This document shows positions 1 through 8,637 of a stretch of 64,000 nucleotides of DNA, in pieces (the first letter of the stretch is position 1; each line of letters starts with the position of its first letter). Source of the DNA: JACDAL01 sp963849115 (GTDB lineage: Bacteria > Actinomycetota > CADDZG01 > WHSQ01). The notes under the pieces are model-generated. The model saw only the letters and a list, made by a program, of their open reading frames with translations. It was not told the origin of the DNA and made no database searches. The translations under genes and the position numbers were made by a program. The DNA is taken from NCBI GenBank assembly GCA_963849115.1, contig CAWKGK010000009.1, positions 620,001-684,000 of the forward strand, written 5' to 3'.

Positions 1-47
1 GGAGATGACCATATAGATCATCTGACCACCACTCGGCGATCAACCGT

Positions 48-1109
48 TCAGCTCAGGACCCGCAGCGCCTCCCGCGGCAGGCATACGCTGACCGGCGCAC
101 CGGACTGATAAGTGACGGCGTCGCCCTCGTTCGGGACCACGACCTGAATCCTCTGGCCGGGGGCAAGGTTCACGATGATCTGCGTAGAGTTGCCCAGATA
201 GACCGTGCGCTCGACCATGCCCGGTATCACATTGGGCCCGGCGTGAGAATGGGGGCCGAGTTGTATGCGCTCTGGCCTGATTGTGAGCTTGACCTCGCCC
301 CTGGCATCGATGGAACCCTGTGCTGCTTGTAGCTCGAACTCACCCAGCGCCACCCGGCCCGATCCCTCGCAGTGCGCATCCATGAGGTTGGACACACCCA
401 GGAAGTCCGCCACGTAGGCGGTCTGGGGCGCCTCGTAGATCTCCCTAGGGGAGCCGGTCTGCTCGACGCGCCCGTCGGACATCACCGCGATGCGATCGGA
501 CATCGTGAGCGCTTCCTCCTGGTCGTGCGTGACGTAGACGAACGTGATCCCTATCTCCTCCTGAAGCGCCTTGAGCTCGACCTGCAGAGCCTTTCGTAGC
601 TTGGCATCGAGGGCTCCCAGAGGCTCATCGAGCAACAGCACGGCGGGGCTCAGAATGAGCGCGCGTGCGAGCGCGACGCGCTGTTGCTGGCCGCCGGAGA
701 GCTGTGACGGCTTACGCTTCTCGAAGCCGTTCAGCCTGACGAGGTCCAGGGATTCCAGCGCCCGCCGATGGGCAGCCGCCTTCGGCACGTTCTTGAAACG
801 CAAGCCGAAGGCAACATTGTCGAGGACGTTCAGGTGGGGGAACAGCGCGTAGCTCTGAAAGACGGTGTTGACGTTGCGCTTGTGGGGTGGGGTGTGCGCC
901 ATGTCGACGCCGTCCAACAAGACCTGGCCCGAGGTCGGCTGCTCGAAGCCCGCAATGAGCCGCAGCGTGGTGGTCTTACCGCAGCCCGAAGGGCCGAGCA
1001 GCGAATAGAACTCGCCGGGCTCGATCTCCGTGTTGACACCGTCGACTGCGGCGACGTCCGCGAAGCGCTTGACGAGATCGACGAGCCTTATCCCCCCGCT
1101 TGCGCTCAC
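48..1109 (-). CDS. potA: Spermidine/putrescine-type ABC transporter ATP-binding protein (PotA-like)
   Basis: This is the cytoplasmic ATPase that powers uptake of a small solute, probably a polyamine, through a binding-protein-dependent ABC importer. From the GTG start the protein has 353 residues. The Walker A GPSGCGKTT lies near 39-47, the signature LSGGQQQR near 137-144, the Walker B LLLDEP near 158-163 and the H-loop THDQEE follows. A TOBE-like C-terminal part begins with LTIRPERI. The GTG at 1109 overlaps the aminotransferase stop as GTGA. An in-frame upstream extension is possible but would lie inside that gene. Permease and binding-protein genes are not in the window. An ATG at 21 reading left (M-I-Y-M-V-I-S) may begin the next gene. 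The ATPase family is clear; the substrate is inferred from family resemblance only. Confidence 0.88.
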   Translation of the reverse strand: MSASGGIRLVDLVKRFADVAAVDGVNTEIEPGEFYSLLGPSGCGKTTTLRLIAGFEQPTSGQVLLDGVDMAHTPPHKRNVNTVFQSYALFPHLNVLDNVAFGLRFKNVPKAAAHRRALESLDLVRLNGFEKRKPSQLSGGQQQRVALARALILSPAVLLLDEPLGALDAKLRKALQVELKALQEEIGITFVYVTHDQEEALTMSDRIAVMSDGRVEQTGSPREIYEAPQTAYVADFLGVSNLMDAHCEGSGRVALGEFELQAAQGSIDARGEVKLTIRPERIQLGPHSHAGPNVIPGMVERTVYLGNSTQIIVNLAPGQRIQVVVPNEGDAVTYQSGAPVSVCLPREALRVLS

Positions 1110-2473
1110 GCTTGCAGCGCCTCCGCGAAGCGCTCGAAGTTCGAGATGAAGCGATTGGCGTCTGAGGCGTCGTGCTGAGCCGAGAACGAGAACTGCTCGG
1201 CCTTCCCCCAGGGAGGCAGGAACACGCCGCCGTTGTGCTGAAAGAGCCAGTGGCAATGGCTGAAGCGATCGTCGATCGCGAGGAAGTCGCGGTAGTTGCG
1301 AACGGGGGTTTCACTGAACGTGATACAGCCCTTGGAGCCCACCGCAACGACGTGGGCAGAAAGCCCGCAGCGGGCGATGATCTCGCTGCATGAATCGACC
1401 ACCTGGGCGCGCAGTTCGTCCCAGCGCTCGTAGACATCGGGCGTAAGCACCCGAGTGAGCGCGGCCCGCGAGGCGGCCATCGTCAACGGGTTCCCGTTGA
1501 ACGTTCCCACCTGCTCGTAGCGGCCGTCCGCGATGAACCCCATCACATCGGCGCTGCCGCCGAGCGCACCGCAGGGCAGACCACCGCCCAACGACTTGGC
1601 GAGACAGATGATGTCCGGGGTGACGCCGAACAACTTGGTGCCCCCTCCCGGGCCGGTGGTGAATCCAGTCTTGACTTCGTCGAAGGTGAGCAATATGCCG
1701 TAACGGCGGGTGATCTCCCGCACGCCTTTGAGATAGCCCTCTTCCGGCAGGATGATCCCGGCCCCCATCATGATCGGCTCGATGATGAGACCGCCGATCT
1801 CGCTAGATCGTTGTGCCAGCAGCCGCTCGAGCGCTTCGAGGTTGTTGAACGGGACCACCAGCGTGAGGTCGAGCAGCGCGCGCGGCAGCCCCGACCCCGC
1901 GGCCGGGCTCGAGGGATGTTCCATGGGCCCGATCTCGTCCTCAGAGCTTGCGACCGAGACCATCGCGGAGTCGTGATGACCGTGATAGGCGCCCTCGATC
2001 TTGACGATGTAGTCCCGATCGGTGGCTGCTCTCATGAGATGAAAGGCGTCCATGGTGGCCTCGGTGCCTGAGTTCCCGAAACGCCACTGGGGGAGGCCGA
2101 AGCGGGCGACGAGCTCTTCAGCGACCACGATCGAGTCCTCGGTGGGCTGTGCGAAGTGAGTCCCCTGCGCAACCCGATCGGACACGGCCGTGACTATCTC
2201 GGGGTGAGCGTGTCCCACGGCCATGGCGCCGTAGCCGCCGTGAAAGTCCGAGTACTCGTTGCCGTCCGCGTCGTAGACCTTGGAGCCCTTGGCGTGGCTG
2301 AGCCACACGACCTGAGGACGCGCTATCTGCCAGTTGGAAGTCACGCCTCCGGCGAGGCTCTTGCGTGCACGCGCGAGCAGCTCCGAGGAGCGTGGCTGGC
2401 GCTCCAGGAAGATCGTTTCCTGCTCCTCGATGAGCGCATCGAGGCGGGTGGTGGGCTTGATGTCGGTGGTCAC
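1106..2473 (-). CDS. Class III PLP-dependent aminotransferase, glutamate-1-semialdehyde aminomutase-like
   Basis: This is a 455-residue fold-type I, class III aminotransferase that uses pyridoxal phosphate. NSGTEAT (134-140) is the phosphate-binding region, FDEVKTG (264-270) carries the cofactor-binding Asp265, and LAKSLGGGLP carries the Schiff-base Lys293. It resembles HemL, but its setting is catabolic: it lies between an acyl-CoA dehydrogenase and a PotA-type ATPase, with GTGA overlaps on both sides, and no other tetrapyrrole gene is near. I infer that it transaminates an imported amine or amino acid rather than making 5-aminolevulinate. The start is the GTG at 2473, which overlaps the upstream stop. 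Confidence 0.88.
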   Translation of the reverse strand: MTTDIKPTTRLDALIEEQETIFLERQPRSSELLARARKSLAGGVTSNWQIARPQVVWLSHAKGSKVYDADGNEYSDFHGGYGAMAVGHAHPEIVTAVSDRVAQGTHFAQPTEDSIVVAEELVARFGLPQWRFGNSGTEATMDAFHLMRAATDRDYIVKIEGAYHGHHDSAMVSVASSEDEIGPMEHPSSPAAGSGLPRALLDLTLVVPFNNLEALERLLAQRSSEIGGLIIEPIMMGAGIILPEEGYLKGVREITRRYGILLTFDEVKTGFTTGPGGGTKLFGVTPDIICLAKSLGGGLPCGALGGSADVMGFIADGRYEQVGTFNGNPLTMAASRAALTRVLTPDVYERWDELRAQVVDSCSEIIARCGLSAHVVAVGSKGCITFSETPVRNYRDFLAIDDRFSHCHWLFQHNGGVFLPPWGKAEQFSFSAQHDASDANRFISNFERFAEALQA

Positions 2474-3645
2474 TGCTGCTCCTCTCCCAGGATTGCACTC
2501 AGCCCTCTCTTGAAGAGCTGATCTGCTGTGATGATCCTCTGGATCTCAGAAGTTCCCTCCCAGATGCGATCCACTCGGAGCTCTCGGTAGAAGCGCTCGG
2601 CGACGTTCTCGCGCATATAGCCGCGGCCCCCAAAGATCTGCACCGCCCGGTCCGCCACGCGGTTTGCCATCTCCGAGGCATAGAGCTTCGCCATGCTGCA
2701 TTGAGCGTGCTGTGTCTTGACGCTCATGCCGTCGTCGATGCCCTGAGCCAGCCGGTAGGTCATGAGCTGCGCCGCCCATAGCTCGGTGGCGGAGTCGGCC
2801 AGCATGAACGAAATCGCTTGATGCTCGGACAGCAACTTCCCAGAGGCGACGCGCTGCTGTGCGAACGCGCTCGCCTCATCGATGAGGCGGCGCGCGGCCC
2901 CGCAGCATCGTGCCGCGATCATCAGGCGTTCGTAACGAAACCACTCGTAGGCAAAACGCATGCCGTCACCTTCTTCACCGATCAGGTTCTTCTTCGGGAC
3001 GCGCACACCCTCGAAAGAGACGATGGGATGGTGGGCCGCGTAAGTGTGCATATAGGCCGGGGTTCTGACGACGCTTATCCCAGGATTGTCGAGGTCCGAA
3101 ACGAGCAACGCATGGCTGCCGTCGGGGAGCTTGCCCTGGAAGAAAACGTGATCGGCGTGATTGAACGAAGTCACATGCCACTTGACCCCATCGAGCACGT
3201 AGGAATCGCCGTCCTTGGTCACCGTCGCTTGAATGGCGTCGACATCCGATCCAGCCAACTCCTCGGTGATCGCGTAGCATTCCTTTCGCTCGCCACGAAT
3301 TGCGGGGAGAACCCAGGTATGCATCTGGTGGTCGGTTGCGACTTTGGGCAGCCACGATGCCGGAGCGTCGAACACCCACCCGAGCGCGTTGGTGGCGCGC
3401 CCCGCCTGCTCGGACACGAGCACCTGTTGAAAACAAGTGAGTCCCGCACCTCCGAGCTTGGCCTCGATGTTGAAGGCCTGAAGCCCCATCTCCTTGATCC
3501 GAGCTTTCTGAGCCGCCTTTACTCCTTCTGGCAGACGGCCCTCGTTCAACTCGGCCTCGATCTCGTGAGGGATGAGCTCCTCCTCTACGAAGGCGCGCGC
3601 CTGGGCCTGGATGGCGACGTCCTCTTCGGTCATGTGCCTGCTCAT
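2470..3645 (-). CDS. Acyl-CoA dehydrogenase
   Basis: This is a 391-residue FAD-dependent acyl-CoA dehydrogenase that forms a trans-2,3 double bond in an acyl-CoA and passes electrons to ETF. The C-terminal family signatures GGRGYMREN and IWEGTSEIQR are present, and Glu363 in WEGT aligns with the catalytic base of the medium-chain enzymes. The ATG at 3645 follows an AGGAGAG ribosome site. It is the first gene of a three-gene leftward operon with the aminotransferase and PotA-like ATPase, which suggests breakdown of an amine whose deaminated carbon skeleton is oxidised as a CoA ester. The substrate cannot be read from the sequence. The 47-bp gap to the divergent MFS gene must hold promoters for both sides. 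Confidence 0.9.
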   Translation of the reverse strand: MSRHMTEEDVAIQAQARAFVEEELIPHEIEAELNEGRLPEGVKAAQKARIKEMGLQAFNIEAKLGGAGLTCFQQVLVSEQAGRATNALGWVFDAPASWLPKVATDHQMHTWVLPAIRGERKECYAITEELAGSDVDAIQATVTKDGDSYVLDGVKWHVTSFNHADHVFFQGKLPDGSHALLVSDLDNPGISVVRTPAYMHTYAAHHPIVSFEGVRVPKKNLIGEEGDGMRFAYEWFRYERLMIAARCCGAARRLIDEASAFAQQRVASGKLLSEHQAISFMLADSATELWAAQLMTYRLAQGIDDGMSVKTQHAQCSMAKLYASEMANRVADRAVQIFGGRGYMRENVAERFYRELRVDRIWEGTSEIQRIITADQLFKRGLSAILGEEQQ

Positions 3646-3692
3646 GGTCTCTCCTGTAGGGTCCGCGGACTCAAGAGGATATCCAGGGGGCC

Positions 3693-4877
3693 ATGGTCGT
3701 CCGTTCGCGTTCTTCGTCTGTGATTGTCACGTTGTTCTGCGGCTATGCCAGCTTCGGAACCTTCTGGGGGGTCTGGGTCGTGGTGTTCGGAGAATTTCTC
3801 GCCCGGCACCGCCTGTCAGAGGGGGGTGCCAGCCTATTCCTCGCTGCGCTCAGCATTGCTTCGATCGCGACGATGACGATCGTGGCGCCGAGCCTCGTCA
3901 AGCTGCCTCGTCGGGTCTCGGTCGCCCTCGCGCTGGCATTTAACGGAGTGGCTGTGCTCCTCCTGGGCGTCGCTCCGCGCGGCTGGCTGTTGGCCGCGTT
4001 CGCCCTAACCGGCGTCGGAACCGGTCTTATCGATGTGTTCATGAGCCTCGCCGGCCAGCAGCTCGAGGTGTCCGAAGGCAAACCCGTCCTCCAGTGGGTG
4101 CACGCGGGCTACAGCGCAGGGGCGGCGGTTGGTGCCCTGGGGGCCGCTTTCCTGTTGCAGTCGGGTTTCGAGCCGTGGCTTGCGATCGCTGCGACTGCGG
4201 CATCCCAGGTCATAGCTGCCGCCGCAAGTCTCTTCATCAGCGGGTGGCCGGAAACCCCGGCGCAGCCGGCTCGTGCTCCCCGGCTGTCGCTGTCCGTGTT
4301 CGTGGCCGCACCCGCGCTGCTGTTGCCGAGCACGGTGCTGCTGGCCGCCTTCTTCATCGAGGGGAGCATGGATGTGTGGTCGGTGCTCTATCTCAGGCGC
4401 ACGTTGGGAGCCTCGGTGACTACCGGCGCATTCGGATTCGCGGCCTTCGCGACCGCGTCTGCGGTGGGGCGGGCGTTCGCGGCCCGGGTACTGTTCGGCC
4501 TCGGCTACCGGCGTACCCTGCTTGTGTCCGGCCTCAGCTCGATGGCGGCCGGTGCGGTTGCCATTCTGACTACCAGCCCTGTGGTCGCGGGCGGAGCGTT
4601 CCTGGTGCTGGGCTTCACGGTCTCGGCCGCGGCCCCCGCCGCCTTCGGTCTCGGAACGGCAGATAGGCAGGACGCCGGGGTGGTGATCGCGGCCATGACC
4701 ACGGTCGGCTACGGGGGTTTCGTGCTCGGCCCGCCCATCTCGGGATGGCTGGCGTCGACCTTCGGGCTGAGGGCCACGATGGCCCTGGTGGTCGCGTCCA
4801 CGATCGGCATCGCCGCGGGGGCCCTGTTCCACAAGCGGCCGACTGCCGGCCTCGCCCCGACCAACCTTGAGCCGTAA
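3693..4877 (+). CDS. Major facilitator superfamily transporter
   Basis: This is a 394-residue integral membrane protein with alternating hydrophobic segments along its whole length, as expected for about 12 helices. The N-terminal half includes a glycine- and alanine-rich helix, YSAGAAVGALGAAFLL, and the C-terminal half contains GYGGFVLGPPISGWL, a pattern typical of MFS helix 11. It resembles drug or sugar efflux MFS proteins of the YbjJ/FucP-like type, but the substrate is unknown. The start at 3693 follows a purine-rich AGGGGG with short spacing. A GTG a few codons downstream is possible. It is transcribed divergently from the acyl-CoA dehydrogenase operon and followed by a 104-bp gap before the amidohydrolase. 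Confidence 0.85.
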   Translation: MVVRSRSSSVIVTLFCGYASFGTFWGVWVVVFGEFLARHRLSEGGASLFLAALSIASIATMTIVAPSLVKLPRRVSVALALAFNGVAVLLLGVAPRGWLLAAFALTGVGTGLIDVFMSLAGQQLEVSEGKPVLQWVHAGYSAGAAVGALGAAFLLQSGFEPWLAIAATAASQVIAAAASLFISGWPETPAQPARAPRLSLSVFVAAPALLLPSTVLLAAFFIEGSMDVWSVLYLRRTLGASVTTGAFGFAAFATASAVGRAFAARVLFGLGYRRTLLVSGLSSMAAGAVAILTTSPVVAGGAFLVLGFTVSAAAPAAFGLGTADRQDAGVVIAAMTTVGYGGFVLGPPISGWLASTFGLRATMALVVASTIGIAAGALFHKRPTAGLAPTNLEP

Positions 4878-4981
4878 CCACCTAAGGGTCCCTGTGCCTG
4901 AACCTTGAGCGCCCAACCACCTCCCACGTGGTCACGGCGACTAGGTTCAGTCTCTCTAGAAAGGAATAAGCTAGCCAAGCG

Positions 4982-6628
4982 ATGGCCTCTCGAACGGCCG
5001 ACCTCATTCTCACCGGCGGCGCCGTGTACACGATGGACGCGGCGCGCAGCTGGGCGGAAGGCGTGGCCGTCTCAGCCGGCCGGATTGTGGCCCGCGGCAC
5101 CGCCGACGCCGTCTCAGAGCTGAGGGGACCCGACACGGTGGTGCTGGATTGCCGCAACCGCTTGGTGCTGCCCGCTTTTCAGGACGCGCACGTGCATGCT
5201 CTCTGGGGAGGCTTGTCCCGGCGCTCGTGCGACCTTCACCACCTCTCGGACAAGAGCGAGTACCTCGCCTCAGTGAGGGCCTATGCGGACGAGCATCCTG
5301 AGCTCGAATGGATCGACGGAAGCGGCTGGAGCATGGACGCGTTTCCTTCCGGCACGCCACATCGGATCTTTTTGGACGAGGTGGTTTCAGACAGACCCGT
5401 CTTCCTCACCAACCGAGATGGGCACGGCGCGTGGACCAACTCCAAGGCCCTCGAGCTCGCAGGCATAACGGCTGCCACTGCAGACCCTGGCGGCGGACGC
5501 ATCGAACGCGACCCGGACGGTGAGCCCATGGGGACTCTGCACGAGCACGCCATGGACCTGGTCGAGAGGCTTTTGCCGAAGCCGTCACTGGAGGACCGCT
5601 GCTCCGCCCTCGAGGACGCCCAGGCATACCTCCATTCCCTCGGTATCGCGGCGTGGCAGGATCCGGCCGTTACCGAGGAGATTTTCACCGCCTACAAGAG
5701 AGTCAATGAACAGGGCGGGCTCAGCGCCCGGGTGAGCCTCGATCTGCTCTGGGAGCACGACCAGGACGAGTCGCAGCTCGAGCCTCTACTCGACATGAGA
5801 GAAGAGGCGACGACCGGCCGGCTGCGCGCGTCGGGGATCAAGTTCTTTGTCGACGGAGTCGTCGAGAACTTCACCGCCGCCATGATCGAGCCCTATCTCG
5901 GCGCAGACGGCGTTGCCGGCGACAACCGCGGGATGAGCATGATCGAGCCGGCGGCCCTGGCCCGCTACGTCACACTGCTCGACCGGCACCTCTTTCAAGT
6001 CCATTTCCACGCCATCGGCGACCGGGCCACCAGAGAGGCTTTGGATGCCGTGGAAGCGGCACTTGAAGCCAACGGCGGGCGCGACTCTCGCCACCACATC
6101 TGCCACCTGCAGGTGATACAGCCTCGGGACATCCCCCGCTTCCGAACGCTCGGAGTCGTTGCCAACTGTCAGCCGCTGTGGGCCTGCGACGAGCCGCAGA
6201 TGCGCGACCTCACCATCCCCTTCTTGGGCCCAGAGCGGGCGGCGCTGCAGTACCCGTTCGCCTCCCTGCACCGTTCGGGAGCGGTGCTTGCGTTCGGAAG
6301 TGACTGGACGGTCAGCACCCCCGATCCGATGGAACAGATCGAGGTGGCGGTGAACCGCGTGGCTCCGCAGACGCGCCGGCGGGCTCCCTTTCTTCCGGAG
6401 GAGCGCCTCACCCTCCCCGAGAGCCTCGCCGCGTTCACGATCGGCTCTGCGTTCGTCAACCGGCTCGAGCATGAGACCGGCACCATCGAGGAGAAGAAGG
6501 CCGCCGACATCGTGGTGCTGGACAGGGACCCGTTCGATCCCGAGAGCGGCCCCATAGGGGAGGCGAAGGCAGCCCTCACGATTGTCGAAGGGGCCGTCGT
6601 GCATCAGGACGAGAGTCTTGACTGGTGA
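4982..6628 (+). CDS. Metal-dependent amidohydrolase, YtcJ/amidohydrolase-3 family
   Basis: This is a 548-residue amidohydrolase-superfamily enzyme. The N-terminal metal motif HVHALWGG follows an N-terminal beta sandwich. Further conserved pieces are FFVDGVVEN, HFHAIGDRA, HHICHLQ and AFGSDWTVS, which supply the remaining metal ligands and the catalytic Asp of the TIM barrel. The C-terminus ends in the usual KKAADIVVLDRDPF segment. Family members hydrolyse cyclic amides, formamides or related C-N bonds, and the substrate here is unknown. The ATG at 4982 lies about 15 nt after an AGAAAGGAA site. The gene overlaps the next one as GTGA, so the two are probably co-transcribed. Confidence 0.88.
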   Translation: MASRTADLILTGGAVYTMDAARSWAEGVAVSAGRIVARGTADAVSELRGPDTVVLDCRNRLVLPAFQDAHVHALWGGLSRRSCDLHHLSDKSEYLASVRAYADEHPELEWIDGSGWSMDAFPSGTPHRIFLDEVVSDRPVFLTNRDGHGAWTNSKALELAGITAATADPGGGRIERDPDGEPMGTLHEHAMDLVERLLPKPSLEDRCSALEDAQAYLHSLGIAAWQDPAVTEEIFTAYKRVNEQGGLSARVSLDLLWEHDQDESQLEPLLDMREEATTGRLRASGIKFFVDGVVENFTAAMIEPYLGADGVAGDNRGMSMIEPAALARYVTLLDRHLFQVHFHAIGDRATREALDAVEAALEANGGRDSRHHICHLQVIQPRDIPRFRTLGVVANCQPLWACDEPQMRDLTIPFLGPERAALQYPFASLHRSGAVLAFGSDWTVSTPDPMEQIEVAVNRVAPQTRRRAPFLPEERLTLPESLAAFTIGSAFVNRLEHETGTIEEKKAADIVVLDRDPFDPESGPIGEAKAALTIVEGAVVHQDESLDW

Positions 6629-7647
6629 GCCCGTGGGAGCGTCTGCGCGACCGCTACGAGAGTGAGCTCTTCGGGCTCGCGTTCGCGCTGAGCGGTGACG
6701 AGCGCCGGGCCGCGGCGGTTGTACAGGAAGCTTTACGCCGGGCCGTGGCGCGCTACGAGGACAAAAGGGGCGCCGATGCCTTGGAGCTTTTCCTCTTCGG
6801 CCGGATCGTCCGCCGTACTCCCCGACACGGGAGGCAGCGCGACGATTCCTCGTGGAATGCATGGATCGAGATCTCCCCCAGGTGCCGGGCGGTCCTGGCT
6901 CTCCTAATGCGCGGCCACCTCCACGAGGCGGGGGTCGCGGACGCCTTGGGATGGTCTACGAGCGCGGTGCGAAGAGCGGCGGAAAGGGGCCTGACGCAGT
7001 GGTGCCGGGGAACGGGGGGCGATCGCGATTCGTTGCATGCACTGTTGGCCGCGGCGCCAGCAATCCCCGCGGACAGCCGCCCCGGCGGGGCGCTCGTGCT
7101 GCGCCGGCTGCTCCCGCTCACGCTGATGGCGGTTCTCGTAGCGGCCCTGATCCTGGGCCCGCCGCTGAATGCGCCCGCTCCGGTGGCCGCCCCCAATTCG
7201 AAGACGGCTGCGGCATCGAGCGCCGACACGGCTCCACGCCCTCCGGCACTTCAAGCCTCGCAGGAGGACATCTGCCCCAACCTGGAGGGCGTGCTTCCGT
7301 TCGGTGCAGGGGCGGACCAGAAGGCAGCGCGCGTGGCGCTGGCCTTCAACAGCGCTCTGGTAAAGGACGACCGCAAGGGCATCGCCACCTACATCGACCC
7401 GTGGCCGGGGGCGCTGAACCTAAAGCCCCGGCCGTGGGACCACACCTGGGTATCGCACGGCCTCGTCGTCGTTCACAGCGCCTCTGCCGAATCGGACGGA
7501 CCGGCGCGCGACCTCTGCGGGGCGGTTACTGCAGCCCGGTCCTGGAAAGTCGTGATGCACGACTCGACGGGGACATCCAGCACCAGCCTGGCCGCGTTCT
7601 ACCTCGTCCATCGCGCTCACGGCTGGAAGGTGTGGGGCTCTTACTAG
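6625..7647 (+). CDS. Sigma-like N-terminal domain fused to a membrane anchor and extracytoplasmic domain
   Basis: This 340-residue protein starts with a GTG that overlaps the amidohydrolase stop. Residues 1-65 look like ECF sigma region 2 (DRYESELFGLAFALSGD, then VQEALRRAVARYED). Residues 84-125 look like a region 4 helix-turn-helix (SPRCRAVLALLMRGHLHEAG, then ADALGWSTSAVRRAAERGL). A single membrane helix spans about 160-180. It is followed by a Pro/Ala linker and a C-terminal domain of about 130 residues, presumably outside the membrane. I do not recognise that C-terminal domain. A membrane-tethered sigma-like or HTH regulator is an inference. A degenerate sigma factor serving only as a scaffold is the alternative. 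Confidence 0.6.
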   Translation: MSPWERLRDRYESELFGLAFALSGDERRAAAVVQEALRRAVARYEDKRGADALELFLFGRIVRRTPRHGRQRDDSSWNAWIEISPRCRAVLALLMRGHLHEAGVADALGWSTSAVRRAAERGLTQWCRGTGGDRDSLHALLAAAPAIPADSRPGGALVLRRLLPLTLMAVLVAALILGPPLNAPAPVAAPNSKTAAASSADTAPRPPALQASQEDICPNLEGVLPFGAGADQKAARVALAFNSALVKDDRKGIATYIDPWPGALNLKPRPWDHTWVSHGLVVVHSASAESDGPARDLCGAVTAARSWKVVMHDSTGTSSTSLAAFYLVHRAHGWKVWGSY

Positions 7648-7653
7648 GGGCGC

Positions 7654-8211
7654 CTATTGCGGCCATTCCTCCTGGGTGATCGCGTAGAGGTCGTGGTCCT
7701 GCCATGCTCCGCCGATGTAGAGGTAGCGCTCCGAGCGACCCTCCAGGCGAAACCCATTCTTCTCGAGCACTCGCCGGGAGGCGTGGTTGTGAGGCATCAC
7801 TCCGGCCTGGACCCGGTGCAGCCTTGCCTCCTCGAAGGCGAAGCCGAGCACCAGGCCGACCGCCTCGGTGGCGACTCCGCGGCCCGAGTAGGCGCGCGCC
7901 ACGAAATAGCCGAGAGTGGCGTTGTGCCACGCGCCGCGGACGAGGTTCGAAAGCCGGACCCGTCCGGCGAGCTGCTCGTCCTTCGTCAGAAAGATGCCGA
8001 AGGCGTGGCCCGCGCCGGCGCGGTCGTCGACCTGATCGGCGGCTATCTCGGCCGCCTGCCCTGAGCGGGTGAAGTAGGAGGGTGGGCGATAGGGCTCGAA
8101 ATCTGTGAGGAAGTCGCGGTCCTTCAGGCGCAGCTCGAGCAGGGAGGGTGCATCGGCTGCGCTGAGCGGCCGCAGGAAAATATTGGAGCCAAACCTGAGA
8201 CGTGCCTTCAT
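7654..8211 (-). CDS. GNAT family N-acetyltransferase, RimJ/RimL type
   Basis: This 185-residue GNAT enzyme transfers an acetyl group from acetyl-CoA to an amine. The N-terminal IFLRPLSAADAPSL, the central GYFVARAYSGRGVATEAV (acetyl-CoA pyrophosphate loop of the RGxGxA type) and the closing VLEKNGFRLEGRSERYL with GAWQDHDLYAIT are classic RimJ/RimL features. I chose the ATG at 8211 because the protein then begins directly at the domain (MKARLRFGSN). A longer frame continues upstream but covers the divergent zinc-ribbon gene. It is convergent with the sigma-like gene (6 bp apart) and divergent from the gene at 8254. It may act on a ribosomal protein or a small amine. Confidence 0.85.
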   Translation of the reverse strand: MKARLRFGSNIFLRPLSAADAPSLLELRLKDRDFLTDFEPYRPPSYFTRSGQAAEIAADQVDDRAGAGHAFGIFLTKDEQLAGRVRLSNLVRGAWHNATLGYFVARAYSGRGVATEAVGLVLGFAFEEARLHRVQAGVMPHNHASRRVLEKNGFRLEGRSERYLYIGGAWQDHDLYAITQEEWPQ

Positions 8212-8253
8212 GTCACTGCTATCTTGATATGACCGAACAGAGCGGAGGTGACG

Positions 8254-8637
8254 ATGCCGAAGGTGTTTTGCCCTCAATGCAGGCTGTCGCAGCCGGCGGC
8301 GCACCGCTTCTGTCCTCGCTGCGGGGCCACAATGCCCCACCCCGAGAGGTCCCCCAAGGCGTCGCGTTTCTTTGCCGGCGTCAAGGTGGCGGAAACCGAC
8401 CTCCCCGGCGTCTTTTTGCGAGTCTCCTGCTATCGCGACGAGCAGATCATTCACAGTCCTGAGGGCAGTGTGGCGGTGCCGGGGCACCATGTCCGCTTCA
8501 GCGTGTGGAGCGAGGCCGAAGCGCGCTGCGTGATCTCGCTCCCGGAGACCGAGGCGCGCGCCCTGATCGAATTTGTCTCCGACGAGCTGGGCCCCTCGGA
8601 GGTGGGCGCAGAGCTTGACCAGCCGTTGACTTCTTGA
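8254..8637 (+). CDS. Small protein with N-terminal zinc ribbon
   Basis: This 127-residue protein has two CxxC pairs at its N-terminus (CPQC and CPRC), forming a zinc ribbon, followed by a globular region I do not recognise. The ATG at 8254 is preceded by GGAGG with 5-nt spacing, which makes it a better start than the GTG at 8248. A TATCTT box at 8220-8225 could be the -10 element. The stop overlaps the TTG start of the first acyltransferase. Coupling suggests joint expression with phospholipid acylation, but the function is unknown. Confidence 0.6.
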   Translation: MPKVFCPQCRLSQPAAHRFCPRCGATMPHPERSPKASRFFAGVKVAETDLPGVFLRVSCYRDEQIIHSPEGSVAVPGHHVRFSVWSEAEARCVISLPETEARALIEFVSDELGPSEVGAELDQPLTS

